Assembly: GCA_009917445.1 (NCBI GenBank)
Contig: QZEE01000001.1
Span: 62,001-126,000, forward strand
Reading direction: 5' to 3'
Source: a bacterium D16-76
GTDB lineage: Bacteria > Bacillota > Clostridia > Oscillospirales > Acutalibacteraceae
DNA: 64,000 nucleotides
Part shown: one piece after another, positions 18,601-26,233 of the stretch
Numbering within the stretch: position 1 is the stretch's first letter
Layout of the letters: each line of letters begins with the position of its first letter
Made by a program: the position numbers and the translations under genes
The notes under the pieces: generated by a model
Database searches by the model: none
Seen by the model: the letters and a program-made list of their open reading frames with translations, nothing else
Told to the model about the DNA's origin: nothing

Positions 18601-18826
18601 CAGGGCCCCCCTGCATACGGTATTCCGGCTTCAGCGCGTACAGCCCCTCTTCGGCTGGGACAAGCTGTTCTTCCAGCTCAGCCCGCCAAGCAGGATGGGT
18701 AAAATCGCCCGTACCTAAAAGGGTGATCCCCTTTTTCCGGGCCCACAAATCAAGATGCGGCGCGTCGCAGTCCCGGCTGGTGGCCCGGGCGTAGCGGGAG
18801 TGGATATGCAGATCGGCTATGTACAA
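15698..18826 (-). CDS. EndoQ-like PHP nuclease fused to a UvrD/PcrA-type helicase
   Basis: The protein has 1042 residues. Residues 1-390 form a PHP domain of the TIGR00375/endonuclease Q type: DLHIHSRYARATS at 5-17, GTGDFTHPAW at 38-47, HHVILLPG at 101-108, NSDAHSP at 214-220, and a zinc-finger-like C270/C286/C289 set. EndoQ nicks DNA beside deaminated or abasic bases. Residues 460-1042 are a superfamily 1A helicase: AGPGAGKTKT at 471-480, LVDEFQD, GDPDQSIYGFRGA, YRSTPEIL, STLHGAKGLEFPVV, YVGLTRAREEL. QTSLF (415-419) and the terminal QMSLF (1038-1042) resemble beta-clamp-binding motifs. A repair role coupling incision and unwinding is inferred. Confidence 0.93.
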   Translation of the reverse strand: MYIADLHIHSRYARATSRDCDAPHLDLWARKKGITLLGTGDFTHPAWRAELEEQLVPAEEGLYALKPEYRMQGGPGGEVRFVITGEISCIYKKDSKVRKVHHVILLPGLDSARNLSARLEAIGNLHSDGRPILGLDSRDLLKITLDACPQAVFIPAHIWTPHFSLFGAFSQFHTVEECFGDLSGEIHALETGLSSDPPMNWRVSQLDGYTLVSNSDAHSPQKLGREANLLYTDLSYSAMKRAIETGEGFGGTLEFFPEEGKYHLDGHRNCGVVLTPAETEALGGRCPVCGKKVTIGVEHRVEELADREDGFRPESAKPFESLVPLTEVIGACCGYSAAGKKVQNCYESMLNELGPEFTILRGSSLEDIRRVAGPAVAEGISRLRQGRVERKAGFDGQFGSVILLTPSEIEALQGQTSLFQMYSPQKSGRKKKGAIAPKSGVGPEPAPAAVQPNEEQLAAATASEPVVAVVAGPGAGKTKTLSDRVQFLLTEKGAKAREITAVTFTNQAAGELRDRLALRLGGKRAVSGMAIGTFHSLCWQMLGKPALLEEGEALRLMESLLEGRGLSLTPRRFLEEVSRRKNGMAPQEAAVDDGLLAEYRQLMAGRLDFDDLLVQALEADPPNPKSFTHLLVDEFQDCNALQYRLVLHWAQGGQSLFVIGDPDQSIYGFRGALGRCFQQLREDKPGLREIRLSRNYRSTPEILHCALGVIAHNQGGPRALESGLPSGPRVRWYRGGDEYAEGAFLAKEIAAITGGVDMLGAHQREAYHAFSEIAVLCRTRRQLALLERCLRREDIPCVVGGRDDFLQEDDVVGTVAFFRFLLDFSDINALQTCLKLLWGCPAYHRETAARFCGRAAAGDVEALRREWGDIPALQGFLEMAEAYLPRIQEKPEKLLESWEAQWPKAKGLKRLRSMAAFSPSMGAFVNLLLLGEEPDLRRVSGKSYASGAVYLSTLHGAKGLEFPVVFLSGVNKGVLPLESTKGPVDIEEERRLFYVGLTRAREELVLLSSGEPSPFLDEIPPGLLEKGDIPAREKPVEQMSLF

Positions 18827-18848
18827 ATGGGAACGCCCCTTTCTATAA

Positions 18849-18938
18849 GCGCAAATTTGTAAAGCGAGTTAACTTTACACATGCGCGAAAAATGTCTTTT
18901 CTTGGGAGTATTATACCATAAACACCCCTGCGAGCAAA
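18849..18938 (-). promoter_or_regulatory. Promoter and leader palindrome of the EndoQ-UvrD gene
   Basis: On the minus strand TATAAT (18915-18910) lies downstream of a weak -35-like TTTGCT (18938-18933). Between it and the start codon is the inverted repeat TGTAAAG-CGAGTTAA-CTTTACA (18858-18879), extended by GCGCA and TGCGC (18849-18853, 18882-18886). It could be an operator or a leader hairpin. It does not match the usual Firmicutes LexA box. Confidence 0.5.
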
Positions 18939-19041
18939 GCTTTTTCTAGAGTAAAGCCCTTACATGGCAGGGATTCTTTCCCTGCCCCCGCATAACAAGC
19001 GGCCGCCCCGCCCATCCTAAAAAAAGAAAGGAGGCTGCTGG

Positions 19042-19209
19042 ATGGAAACGAATAACACCGCCTTGTCCCCGCTGGCCGAGGCGCAATACCTGGCGCTGGA
19101 ATTCATGCGCCAAAAAAGCCTGACAGACGACGCGCCCACCGATATTGCCCGGGAATATAGCCAGGTGCGCCAACAGCTGTACGCCGTTTTAGGCCAGGCG
19201 CAGCCATGA
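19042..19209 (+). CDS. Small hypothetical protein (55 aa)
   Basis: The ATG at 19042 is preceded by AAAGGAGG with 7-base spacing, and the 55-residue frame ends just before a strong terminator, so it is very probably a real gene. The product begins METNNTALSP, is predicted helical (LAEAQYLALEFMRQ, then DIAREYSQVRQQLYAVLGQ), and has no signal or membrane segment. I do not recognise it. It lies alone between the divergent EndoQ-UvrD gene and mscL. Confidence 0.7.
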   Translation: METNNTALSPLAEAQYLALEFMRQKSLTDDAPTDIAREYSQVRQQLYAVLGQAQP

Positions 19210-19210
19210 G

Positions 19211-19243
19211 AAAAAGGGCCCTGGGAAAACCGGGGCCCTTTTT
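19211..19243 (+). terminator. Terminator after the 55-aa gene
   Basis: AAAAAGGGCCC (19211-19221) pairs with GGGCCCTTTTT (19233-19243). Confidence 0.85.
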
Positions 19244-19357
19244 CTGTAAAGCCAACTAGCTTTATATAGACAAATTGCCCAGCAGCCCTTGATTTTTTCC
19301 CAAGATTATGCAAGAATAATACGGATTTTACCAAAGGCTTAGGAGGTCTTACCATTT

Positions 19358-19780
19358 ATGAAGCTCTTTCAGGAATTCAAGGAATTTATTTCAAGGGGCA
19401 ACGTGCTGGACATGGCTATAGGCGTAATCATCGGCGGGGCGTTCACTGCCATTGTCAATTCGCTGGTAAACGACATTTTCATGCCGCTGCTGGGCCTGCT
19501 CACCGGCGGCATGAACTTTGCCAGCCTGGCCCTGCGCCTGGGTGAAAACGAAGACGACCTGCTGCGGTATGGCTCATTTCTTGCCGCTGTCATCAATTTC
19601 CTGCTCATTGCGCTGGTCTTGTTCCTGGTTATCAAGGCGATCAATAAGCTGCGCTCCTTTAAAAAGAAAGAGCCCCAAGCCCCTGCCCCAGCTGTAAAGG
19701 TCTGCCTCTTTTGCAAAAGCGAGATCGACCCTGCCGCCACCCGCTGCCCCCACTGCACCTCTGTGCTGGACGAAGGGTAA
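19358..19780 (+). CDS. mscL: Large-conductance mechanosensitive channel MscL, with C-terminal zinc ribbon
   Basis: This 140-residue membrane channel opens under tension to release solutes in osmotic downshock. The signature EFKEFISRGNVLDMAIGVII is at residues 6-25, the pore helix continues as GGAFTAIVNSLVNDIFMP, and TM2 lies near residues 72-92. Unusually, residues about 113-133 carry CLFCKSE and CPHC, a four-cysteine zinc ribbon replacing the usual helical tail. AGGAGGT precedes the ATG. The next genes are for potassium uptake, so this looks like an osmotic-stress neighbourhood. Confidence 0.95.
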   Translation: MKLFQEFKEFISRGNVLDMAIGVIIGGAFTAIVNSLVNDIFMPLLGLLTGGMNFASLALRLGENEDDLLRYGSFLAAVINFLLIALVLFLVIKAINKLRSFKKKEPQAPAPAVKVCLFCKSEIDPAATRCPHCTSVLDEG

Positions 19781-19941
19781 ACCCATCCCCTTTCTTTCCA
19801 CCTGCCGGGTGCCAGGCTGTGTAAAAAAGAAAATATCCAGGAACCTATTGCGCCTTTTTGTTCTTTGTGGTAGGATAGGCGAAGTGGGGCCTTGTGCCCT
19901 GCCTGCCAGCTAGTCCAGAAAAAGGAAGATGTTAACTACTT

Positions 19942-21306
19942 ATGAAAATCGTAATAGTGGGAGACGGCAAAGTAGGCTCTGCCCTTGCCGTACAGCTTTC
20001 CAAGGAAAACCATGACGTGGTTATTATTGACAGCAACAAAATGGTACTTCAGGAATCCGAGCAGTCCTTGGATGTAAACGTGGTTTACGGCAATGGCGCG
20101 GCTTTAAAGGTGCAGAAGCAGGCCAACGTGGACAGCAGCGACCTTCTGATAGCCGCCACCTCGGCAGACGAAATCAACCTGCTGTGCTGCATCCTGGCCA
20201 GGAAGCTGGGCTGTGCCCATACCATTGCCCGGGTGCGCAACCCCGATTATTTTGGGCAGCTGTTTTTGCTGCAGGAAGAATTCGGCCTGAACATGGCCAT
20301 CAACCCCGAGCGTTCCACGGCCAATGAGATTTTCCGCCTGCTGCAGTTCCCCTCCTTCCTCAAGCGGGAGGCCTTTGCCAAAGGCCGCGTAGAAATCGTA
20401 GAACTGGTGCTCAAAGGCGACAGCGTCCTAAACGGGTCCCGGCTGCTGGATCTTTATAAAATTGTAAAAGTCAAAGTGCTGGTGTGCGCGGTAAAGCGGG
20501 GCAGCCAGGTTTTCATACCAGACGGCAACTTCACCCTGCTGGAAGGCGACCGCCTTTACGTTACCGCCTCCACCAGCGATCTGGCCAAGCTTATCCGCAG
20601 CCTGAGCATCTCCCAGAAAAAGGTGCGGGACGTGCTGATTATAGGCGGCAGCCGCATTGCGTTCTATTTGGCAGAAAACCTGCTGAAAACCGGCGTCAAC
20701 GTCAAGCTCATTGAGATTGACGAAGAGCGCTGTGTCGAACTGGCAGAGCTTCTGCCCAAGGCCACCATCCTCCACGCCGACGGCTCCGACCGTTTTGTGC
20801 TGGATTCAGAGGGCCTTGCCCAGACCGACGCGGTGGTAACGCTGACCGACTTTGACGAACAGAACCTGATCATCTCCATGTACGCCAATTTCCTGGGCAC
20901 CTATAAAGTAATCACCAAAATCAACCGCACCGAATTTAACGAAGTCCTAAGCGAAAAGGGCATCGACTGCGTAGTAAGCCCTAAAGACCTGTGCTGCAAC
21001 GACATCACCCGCTATGTGCGGGAAATGGGCAACCGCAAAGGCGGCTCGGTGGTGGCCCTGCACCGGCTGGTAGAAGACCAGGTAGAAGCCCTGGAATTTA
21101 CCGCCGCCAAGCAGCTGCCCCATTTGGGCGAGCCCTTATACCAGGTGGCTTTAAAGCCTGGCACGCTGATTGCCAGCATCACACGCCGGGGCAAGGTCAT
21201 CATCCCCAGCGGCGGCGACTGCATCGAGCCCCACGACAACGTGGTGGTCATCTCCCCAGCCGAGCGGGGCTTAAGCGATTTAAGCGATATTTTCGCAGAC
21301 GACTAA
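19942..21306 (+). CDS. trkA: Trk potassium uptake regulatory subunit TrkA
   Basis: This 454-residue cytoplasmic protein gates the TrkH channel. Two RCK repeats are present, each a Rossmann nucleotide-binding half (IVGDGKVGSALAVQLS at residues 4-19; IIGGSRIAFYLAENLL near 233) followed by a TrkA_C domain. It is the first gene of a unit with a DUF6572 gene and trkH. The ribosome binding site (AAGGAAG) is somewhat distant from the ATG. Confidence 0.95.
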   Translation: MKIVIVGDGKVGSALAVQLSKENHDVVIIDSNKMVLQESEQSLDVNVVYGNGAALKVQKQANVDSSDLLIAATSADEINLLCCILARKLGCAHTIARVRNPDYFGQLFLLQEEFGLNMAINPERSTANEIFRLLQFPSFLKREAFAKGRVEIVELVLKGDSVLNGSRLLDLYKIVKVKVLVCAVKRGSQVFIPDGNFTLLEGDRLYVTASTSDLAKLIRSLSISQKKVRDVLIIGGSRIAFYLAENLLKTGVNVKLIEIDEERCVELAELLPKATILHADGSDRFVLDSEGLAQTDAVVTLTDFDEQNLIISMYANFLGTYKVITKINRTEFNEVLSEKGIDCVVSPKDLCCNDITRYVREMGNRKGGSVVALHRLVEDQVEALEFTAAKQLPHLGEPLYQVALKPGTLIASITRRGKVIIPSGGDCIEPHDNVVVISPAERGLSDLSDIFADD

Positions 21307-21342
21307 ACAGCCCCGCACCGGCTGGTAAGGAGGCCAAAAGCC

Positions 21343-21663
21343 ATGGTGGAAAACCCCCATCATATCGACATATTGGGCGCGCGCAAGGATGGCGGCGCCG
21401 ACCTGGTCATGGTCTCCCCTGGGCCCTTGGACGAATCCCCAGAGGGGCAGACCCTGCTTTTAGACAAAGTAGAGACATACTTAAAATATATCCATACCCC
21501 CGGCTTCCACAAACAATGCCCGGCCGCCACCCCCCAAAACACCCACGTAGTCCTGCTTATGCGGCAGGAGCCCACCCCCTTTATGCAGCAGCTGCTGCGG
21601 CAGGTGTCCGTATGGGTGGCGGACAACGACGCCAGCTTTTTTGTACGCATTGAGCGGGAGTAG
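21343..21663 (+). CDS. DUF6572-like protein
   Basis: This 106-residue cytoplasmic protein resembles the DUF6572 family (N-terminal HHIDILGARKDGGADLVMVS, then a helix with LLLDKVETYLKYI and a C-terminal alpha/beta segment). The function is unknown. AAGGAGG precedes the ATG, and it sits between trkA and trkH in the same direction, so it may be linked to potassium uptake or simply carried in the operon. The family call is from memory of the pattern. Confidence 0.65.
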   Translation: MVENPHHIDILGARKDGGADLVMVSPGPLDESPEGQTLLLDKVETYLKYIHTPGFHKQCPAATPQNTHVVLLMRQEPTPFMQQLLRQVSVWVADNDASFFVRIERE

Positions 21664-21728
21664 CCCCATTACCTGGAAAAGAAAGGAGCTGCCCGGATAA
21701 AGCCTTTCCCCAAAGGCAGCCGGGCACC

Positions 21729-23192
21729 GTGCCGTTTGCCATGAACCACAGAATGATTCTGCGCCTGATCTGTTACATCCTGCGGGTAGAAGCGGTGTGC
21801 TTGCTGCCCTCTGTCGGTATTTCCTGGTACCAGGGGGAAACCGCCTCCACGATAGGGCTGGCCATTTCCGCCGCGCTGGCAGGTGTGTTAAGCCTGAGCA
21901 CCTACCTTTTCCGCCCCAAAGCCCGGGAGATCGGCGCGCGGGAAGGCTTTTTAAGCGTAGGCCTCTGCTGGATCGCCGTTTCAGCCCTGGGTGCCCTCCC
22001 CTTTGTCCTCAGCGGCGCTATCCCCCATTTTATCGACGCCTTTTTCGAGACCATCTCCGGCTTTACCACCACTGGCGCCAGCATCTTGACCGACGTAGAG
22101 GCCATGCCCATGGGCCTGCTTTACTGGCGCAGCTTCACCCACTGGCTGGGGGGCATGGGCGTGCTGGTGTTCCTGCTGGCCGTTATGCCTATGGGCAAGG
22201 GGAAAAACTCCCTGCTGTACGTCATGCGCGCCGAAAGCCCCGGCCCCCAGGTGGACAAGCTGGTGCCCAAGCTGCAAAACAGCGCGAAGATTCTATACAC
22301 CATCTATATTGTTTTGACCCTTATCCAAATGGCCCTGCTGCTCCTGGGCGGCATGCCCTTTTTCGACAGCATCACCACAGCTTTTGGCACGGCGGGCACC
22401 GGCGGCTTTGGCATCAAAGGCGACAGCCTGGCCGGGTACAGCCCCTACCTGCAAGGGGTGTGCACGGTTTTCATGGCCCTGTTCGGGGTAAACTTCAGCG
22501 TCTTCTACCTTCTGCTCCTGCGGCAGTTTTCCCGGGTCCTCCACAACCAAGAGCTGTGGACGTACCTGGGCCTGATGCTGGGCTCCATAGCCCTCATCAC
22601 CTGGGACATCCTTCCCCAGTTTGGCCGCAATGTGTGGGAGGCCTTCCACCACGCGGCCTTCCAGGTGTCCTCCATTATGACGACCACTGGCTTTGCCACC
22701 ATAGACTTCAACCAGTGGCCCACCCTGTCCAAATCCCTGCTGGTGGTGCTGATGGTGGTAGGGGCCTGCGCAGGCTCTACCGGCGGCGGCATCAAGGTGG
22801 CGCGGCTGGTTCTCTTGAGCAAGGCCGGACACCGGGGCATCAAGCGGATGCTGCGGCCCCGGTCCGTGGCCCAGGTACACATGGACGGCCAGCTGGTCAG
22901 CGAGGACATGATCCAGAACGCCTACAGCTACCTTTCTACCTATTGCGCCATCATTTTAGCCTCTGTGCTGCTGATCGCCGTAGACAACTTTTCCCTAGAG
23001 ACCAACATAACCGCCGTGCTGGCCTGCCTAAACAACATCGGCCCCGGCCTGGACATGGTAGGCCCCACCGGCAATTTCTCCCAATTTTCCGGCTTCAGCA
23101 AGCTGGTGCTTTCCTTTGACATGCTGGTAGGCCGGCTGGAAATCTTCCCCATGTTGATCCTGTTCGTCCCCTCTGCCTGGCGGAAAAGTTAA
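21729..23192 (+). CDS. trkH: Trk potassium uptake transmembrane subunit TrkH
   Basis: This protein of up to 487 residues is the ion-conducting subunit of the Trk system. It has about ten membrane segments and four selectivity-filter-like P loops, seen as FTTTGAS near residue 115, GTAGTGGFG near 224, TTTGFAT near 320 and AGSTGGG near 350. The start is GTG at 21729 or, more likely, ATG at 21741 (MNHRMILR); neither has a strong binding site. It works with TrkA upstream. Confidence 0.94.
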   Translation: MPFAMNHRMILRLICYILRVEAVCLLPSVGISWYQGETASTIGLAISAALAGVLSLSTYLFRPKAREIGAREGFLSVGLCWIAVSALGALPFVLSGAIPHFIDAFFETISGFTTTGASILTDVEAMPMGLLYWRSFTHWLGGMGVLVFLLAVMPMGKGKNSLLYVMRAESPGPQVDKLVPKLQNSAKILYTIYIVLTLIQMALLLLGGMPFFDSITTAFGTAGTGGFGIKGDSLAGYSPYLQGVCTVFMALFGVNFSVFYLLLLRQFSRVLHNQELWTYLGLMLGSIALITWDILPQFGRNVWEAFHHAAFQVSSIMTTTGFATIDFNQWPTLSKSLLVVLMVVGACAGSTGGGIKVARLVLLSKAGHRGIKRMLRPRSVAQVHMDGQLVSEDMIQNAYSYLSTYCAIILASVLLIAVDNFSLETNITAVLACLNNIGPGLDMVGPTGNFSQFSGFSKLVLSFDMLVGRLEIFPMLILFVPSAWRKS

Positions 23193-23229
23193 CCCCCCCA
23201 TAACCCCCTCCAAGGGCTGGCCGTTTTGG

Positions 23230-23664
23230 TCAGCCCTTTTCTTTTCCAGCCTGGGGCGGCAGGCTGTCTAAAAATTTTTCTATATTCGCCACTGTGCGTG
23301 GGGACAGAAAATGCTCGATCTTCTCCACCTCTTCCAGCTCGTTTTGGGTCTGGTTGATGGTACACAGCAAACGCCCCACCTCCTGGTGCCGGTGTACCAG
23401 GTACGCACCCACGTGGCGGCCCAAGTCGGTCAAAGTGATGTAGCCGTACTTGGGGAACTCAATGAGCTCCTGCCCCCGCAGGTTAGCCGCCATTTTCGAA
23501 GCCGAGGGCGGCTTAACATGCAGGGCATGGGCCAGGGCCGTAATGCGCACATAGCCTTGGTCCCCCAGGCGGTAAATCATTTCCAGATAGTCTTCCATAG
23601 AAGCGGTAAGCCGTTTGTGTTCCAGCAGCATATACCCCTTCAGGGTATAAAAGCCCTCCCCCAT
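23230..23664 (-). CDS. MntR/DtxR-family metal-dependent transcriptional regulator
   Basis: This 144-residue repressor has an N-terminal winged helix (SMEDYLEMIYRL, then ALAHALHVKPPSASKM) and a metal-binding dimerisation half containing HRHQEVGRLL and EEVEKIEHFLS. It is divergent from feoA-feoB, so iron or manganese control of that operon is likely. The ATG at 23664 follows AGGAGG. Length and layout match MntR-type proteins rather than long DtxR forms with SH3 tails. Confidence 0.9.
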   Translation of the reverse strand: MGEGFYTLKGYMLLEHKRLTASMEDYLEMIYRLGDQGYVRITALAHALHVKPPSASKMAANLRGQELIEFPKYGYITLTDLGRHVGAYLVHRHQEVGRLLCTINQTQNELEEVEKIEHFLSPRTVANIEKFLDSLPPQAGKEKG

Positions 23665-23710
23665 CTCAGCGCCTCCTGTCACATGTTTTTCCCAGCGGAA
23701 TATAGTAGGA

Positions 23711-23745
23711 AAGAGAAAGAGTTTTGCCTTTCCCTAACAAAGTAT
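23711..23745. promoter_or_regulatory. Candidate metal-regulator operator between mntR-like gene and feoA
   Basis: The divergent intergenic space contains an imperfect inverted pair TAGGAAAG ... CTTTCCCTAA. It is the only dyad visible upstream of feoA and is a candidate site for the neighbouring DtxR-type regulator. The match to a known box is weak. Confidence 0.3.
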
Positions 23746-23763
23746 TCAGGAGTGCATGTATAT

Positions 23764-24006
23764 ATGAAACCTTTACAAAACCTCTCCCGCCTGCTGCCGG
23801 GGCAGTCCGCCGCGGTAACTGGGCTAAACGCCACAGGCCCCATGCGCCGCCGCCTGCAGGACATCGGCTTGGTGCAGGGCACCATGGTAAAATGCCTGGG
23901 GGCAAGCCCCCTGGGCGACCCTTCCGCCTATTTGATCCGGGGGGCTGTCATCGCCCTGCGCCACCAGGACGCCTCCAGCGTGCTGGTGGACGGGCAGGCG
24001 GTGTGA
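23764..24006 (+). CDS. feoA: Ferrous iron transport protein FeoA
   Basis: This 80-residue SH3-like cytoplasmic protein is needed for FeoB function. It shows the family pattern MRRRLQDIGLVQGTMVKCLG followed by DPSAYLIRGAVIALR. CAGGAG lies before the ATG at 23764; the long upstream extension of the frame overlaps the divergent regulator and is rejected. feoB starts 25 bases downstream. Confidence 0.93.
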   Translation: MKPLQNLSRLLPGQSAAVTGLNATGPMRRRLQDIGLVQGTMVKCLGASPLGDPSAYLIRGAVIALRHQDASSVLVDGQAV

Positions 24007-24031
24007 TCATCAGGAAAGGAATGTGGTAACA

Positions 24032-26188
24032 ATGGGGCTTTCCAAGGAATCCACCGGCGCCCGCGCCGCCGGGACAGAGCTGGCCATCGAGAAAAAAGAC
24101 CCCGGGGACTTTGTGCTGGCCCTGGCCGGCAACCCCAACGTGGGCAAAAGCACCGTATTTAATGCTTTGACAAATTTACATCAGCATACAGGGAATTGGC
24201 CCGGCAAGACCGTCTCCAACGCCCAAGGCTACTGCCAAAGGCAAGGCCAGGGCTATGTCCTGGTAGACCTGCCGGGCTGCTACTCGCTGCTGGCCCACTC
24301 AGCCGAAGAAGAAGTAGCCCGGGACTTCCTCTGCTTTGGCGGCGCTGATGCCGCCGTGGTCGTGTGCGACGCCACCTGCCTGGAACGCAACCTAATCCTG
24401 GTGCTGCAAGCCATGGAGATCACCCCCAACGTGGTCGTGTGCGTAAACCTGTTGGACGAAGCCCAGCGCAAGCACATAGAGGTAGACCTAAAAAAGCTTT
24501 CGGCCCTGCTGGGGGTGCCGGTAGTGGGGGCCGCCGCCCGCAGCGGCCGCGGGCTGGAAGAGCTCATGGCCGCAGCCGGGAAAAGCGCCCGGGGGCAGTC
24601 CCCCCGGAAAGGCGGCGTAGTCATCCCCTACCCGCCGGTAATCGAGGAGGCCGTAAAAAAGCTTATGCCCCCCATCGAAAACCTGTGCGGCGAAAAGATC
24701 GACCCCCGCTGGCTGGCCCTAAAGCTTCTGGACAGCAGCGGCCTAACCCTAGAGCTGGCGCTGGAAAAAAAACTGGGCATACGCCTGCGGGCCCAGTCCC
24801 AGGTGCGCCAAGCCCTGCAGGGCCTGCAAGCGGAGTGGGAACGCCAGGGCGTCACCCCCGAAAGCCTGCGGGACGAAATTGCCGCCGGAGCCGTGCGGCG
24901 GGCCGAAGAGATTGCGGCACAGGTGGTAGGCCAGGGGCAAAACGGCTACAGCCAGCGGGACCAGAAATGGGACCAGTTCCTCACCGGGCAGGCCACCGGG
25001 TTCCCGGTCATGCTGCTGTTGCTGCTGGGCATCTTCTGGCTTACCATCACCGGGGCCAACTACCCCTCCGGCCTTCTAAGCTCAGCCCTCTTCTGGCTGG
25101 GGGACCGCCTGCGGGAGCTGTGCCAGGCCTGCCTGTCCCCCCCATGGCTCACGGGCCTTCTGGTAGACGGCATCTACCGCACCTTAGCCTGGGTGGTCTC
25201 GGTGATGCTGCCGCCCATGGCCATCTTCTTCCCCCTGTTTACCCTGCTGGAAGACTTGGGCTACCTGCCCCGCATTGCCTTTAACCTGGACCGGTGCTTC
25301 CAATCCTGCGGGGCCTGCGGCAAGCAGTCCCTCACAACAGCCATGGGCTTTGGGTGCAATGCTGCCGGGGTGGTAGGCTGCCGCATTATCGATTCCCCCC
25401 GGGAACGGCTGATCGCCATGCTCACCAACAATTTCGTGCCCTGCAACGGCCGTCTCCCCATGCTCATTGCCCTTATCACCATGTTTTTTGCCGGGGCCGC
25501 AGGCGGATTTGGGGGCTCGCTGCTTTCCGCGGTGATGCTGCTGGGGGTCATCCTGCTGGGCATCGCCATGACCCTGGCCGCCTCCAAGTTCCTCTCCCAA
25601 ACGCTGCTCAAAGGCGAGCCCTCTTCCTTCACCTTAGAGCTCCCCCCCTACCGCCGCCCGCAAATCGGCAAGGTCATCCTGCGTTCCGTCTTTGACCGCA
25701 CCCTGTTCGTACTAGGCCGGGCAGCAGCGGTAGCGGCCCCGGCAGGGCTGATTATCTGGCTGCTGGCAAACATCACCATCGGCGACGCCACCCTGCTGGC
25801 CCATTGCGCCGGCTTCTTAGACCCCTTTGCCCGGCTCTTTGGCCTGGACGGTGTGATCCTTTTAGCCTTTATCCTGGGCCTGCCCGCCAATGAGATCGTC
25901 ATCCCCCTTATCATCATGGCCTACACCAGCGGCGGCGCTCTGGTAGAGCTCACCGACCTAACCGCCCTGCGCGCCCTGCTGGTAGAAAACGGCTGGACCT
26001 GGCTAACCGCCCTGTGCACCCTGCTTTTCGGGCTGATGCACTGGCCCTGCTCCACCACCTGCATGACCATCCAAAAAGAAAGCCAAAGCCTAAAATGGAC
26101 GGCTGTCGCCTTCCTGCTGCCCACCGTGTGCGGGCTGGGGCTGTGCTTCCTGGTAGCAACCGCCGCCCGGCTGCTGGGCGCTGCCTAA
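24032..26188 (+). CDS. feoB: Ferrous iron transport protein FeoB
   Basis: This 718-residue membrane iron(II) transporter has an N-terminal G domain: G1 GNPNVGKST near residue 33, G3 VDLPGCYS, G4 NLLDEA. A helical spacer and a polytopic membrane part follow, with two Gate domains and the conserved cysteine-containing stretch FGCNAAGVVGCR. The ATG at 24032 is chosen over an in-frame GTG at 24023, which lies too close to AGGAAAGGA. A terminator follows. The C-terminus is CSTTCMTIQKE plus a final helix, the normal end of the family. Confidence 0.96.
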   Translation: MGLSKESTGARAAGTELAIEKKDPGDFVLALAGNPNVGKSTVFNALTNLHQHTGNWPGKTVSNAQGYCQRQGQGYVLVDLPGCYSLLAHSAEEEVARDFLCFGGADAAVVVCDATCLERNLILVLQAMEITPNVVVCVNLLDEAQRKHIEVDLKKLSALLGVPVVGAAARSGRGLEELMAAAGKSARGQSPRKGGVVIPYPPVIEEAVKKLMPPIENLCGEKIDPRWLALKLLDSSGLTLELALEKKLGIRLRAQSQVRQALQGLQAEWERQGVTPESLRDEIAAGAVRRAEEIAAQVVGQGQNGYSQRDQKWDQFLTGQATGFPVMLLLLLGIFWLTITGANYPSGLLSSALFWLGDRLRELCQACLSPPWLTGLLVDGIYRTLAWVVSVMLPPMAIFFPLFTLLEDLGYLPRIAFNLDRCFQSCGACGKQSLTTAMGFGCNAAGVVGCRIIDSPRERLIAMLTNNFVPCNGRLPMLIALITMFFAGAAGGFGGSLLSAVMLLGVILLGIAMTLAASKFLSQTLLKGEPSSFTLELPPYRRPQIGKVILRSVFDRTLFVLGRAAAVAAPAGLIIWLLANITIGDATLLAHCAGFLDPFARLFGLDGVILLAFILGLPANEIVIPLIIMAYTSGGALVELTDLTALRALLVENGWTWLTALCTLLFGLMHWPCSTTCMTIQKESQSLKWTAVAFLLPTVCGLGLCFLVATAARLLGAA

Positions 26189-26233
26189 AAAAATAAACCA
26201 CCGTGGGCCAACACCCCTGGTGGTTTATTTTTT
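26187..26233. terminator. Bidirectional terminator after feoB
   Basis: AAATAAACCACC (26191-26202) pairs perfectly with GGTGGTTTATTT (26219-26230), with A and T runs on either side. It also covers the end of the convergent DUF624 gene. Confidence 0.9.

Noticed and set aside
21797-23119. 440-residue frame on the same strand as trkH
   Set aside because: It is the shifted frame of trkH, rich in Arg, His and Pro, with none of the features of a real protein.
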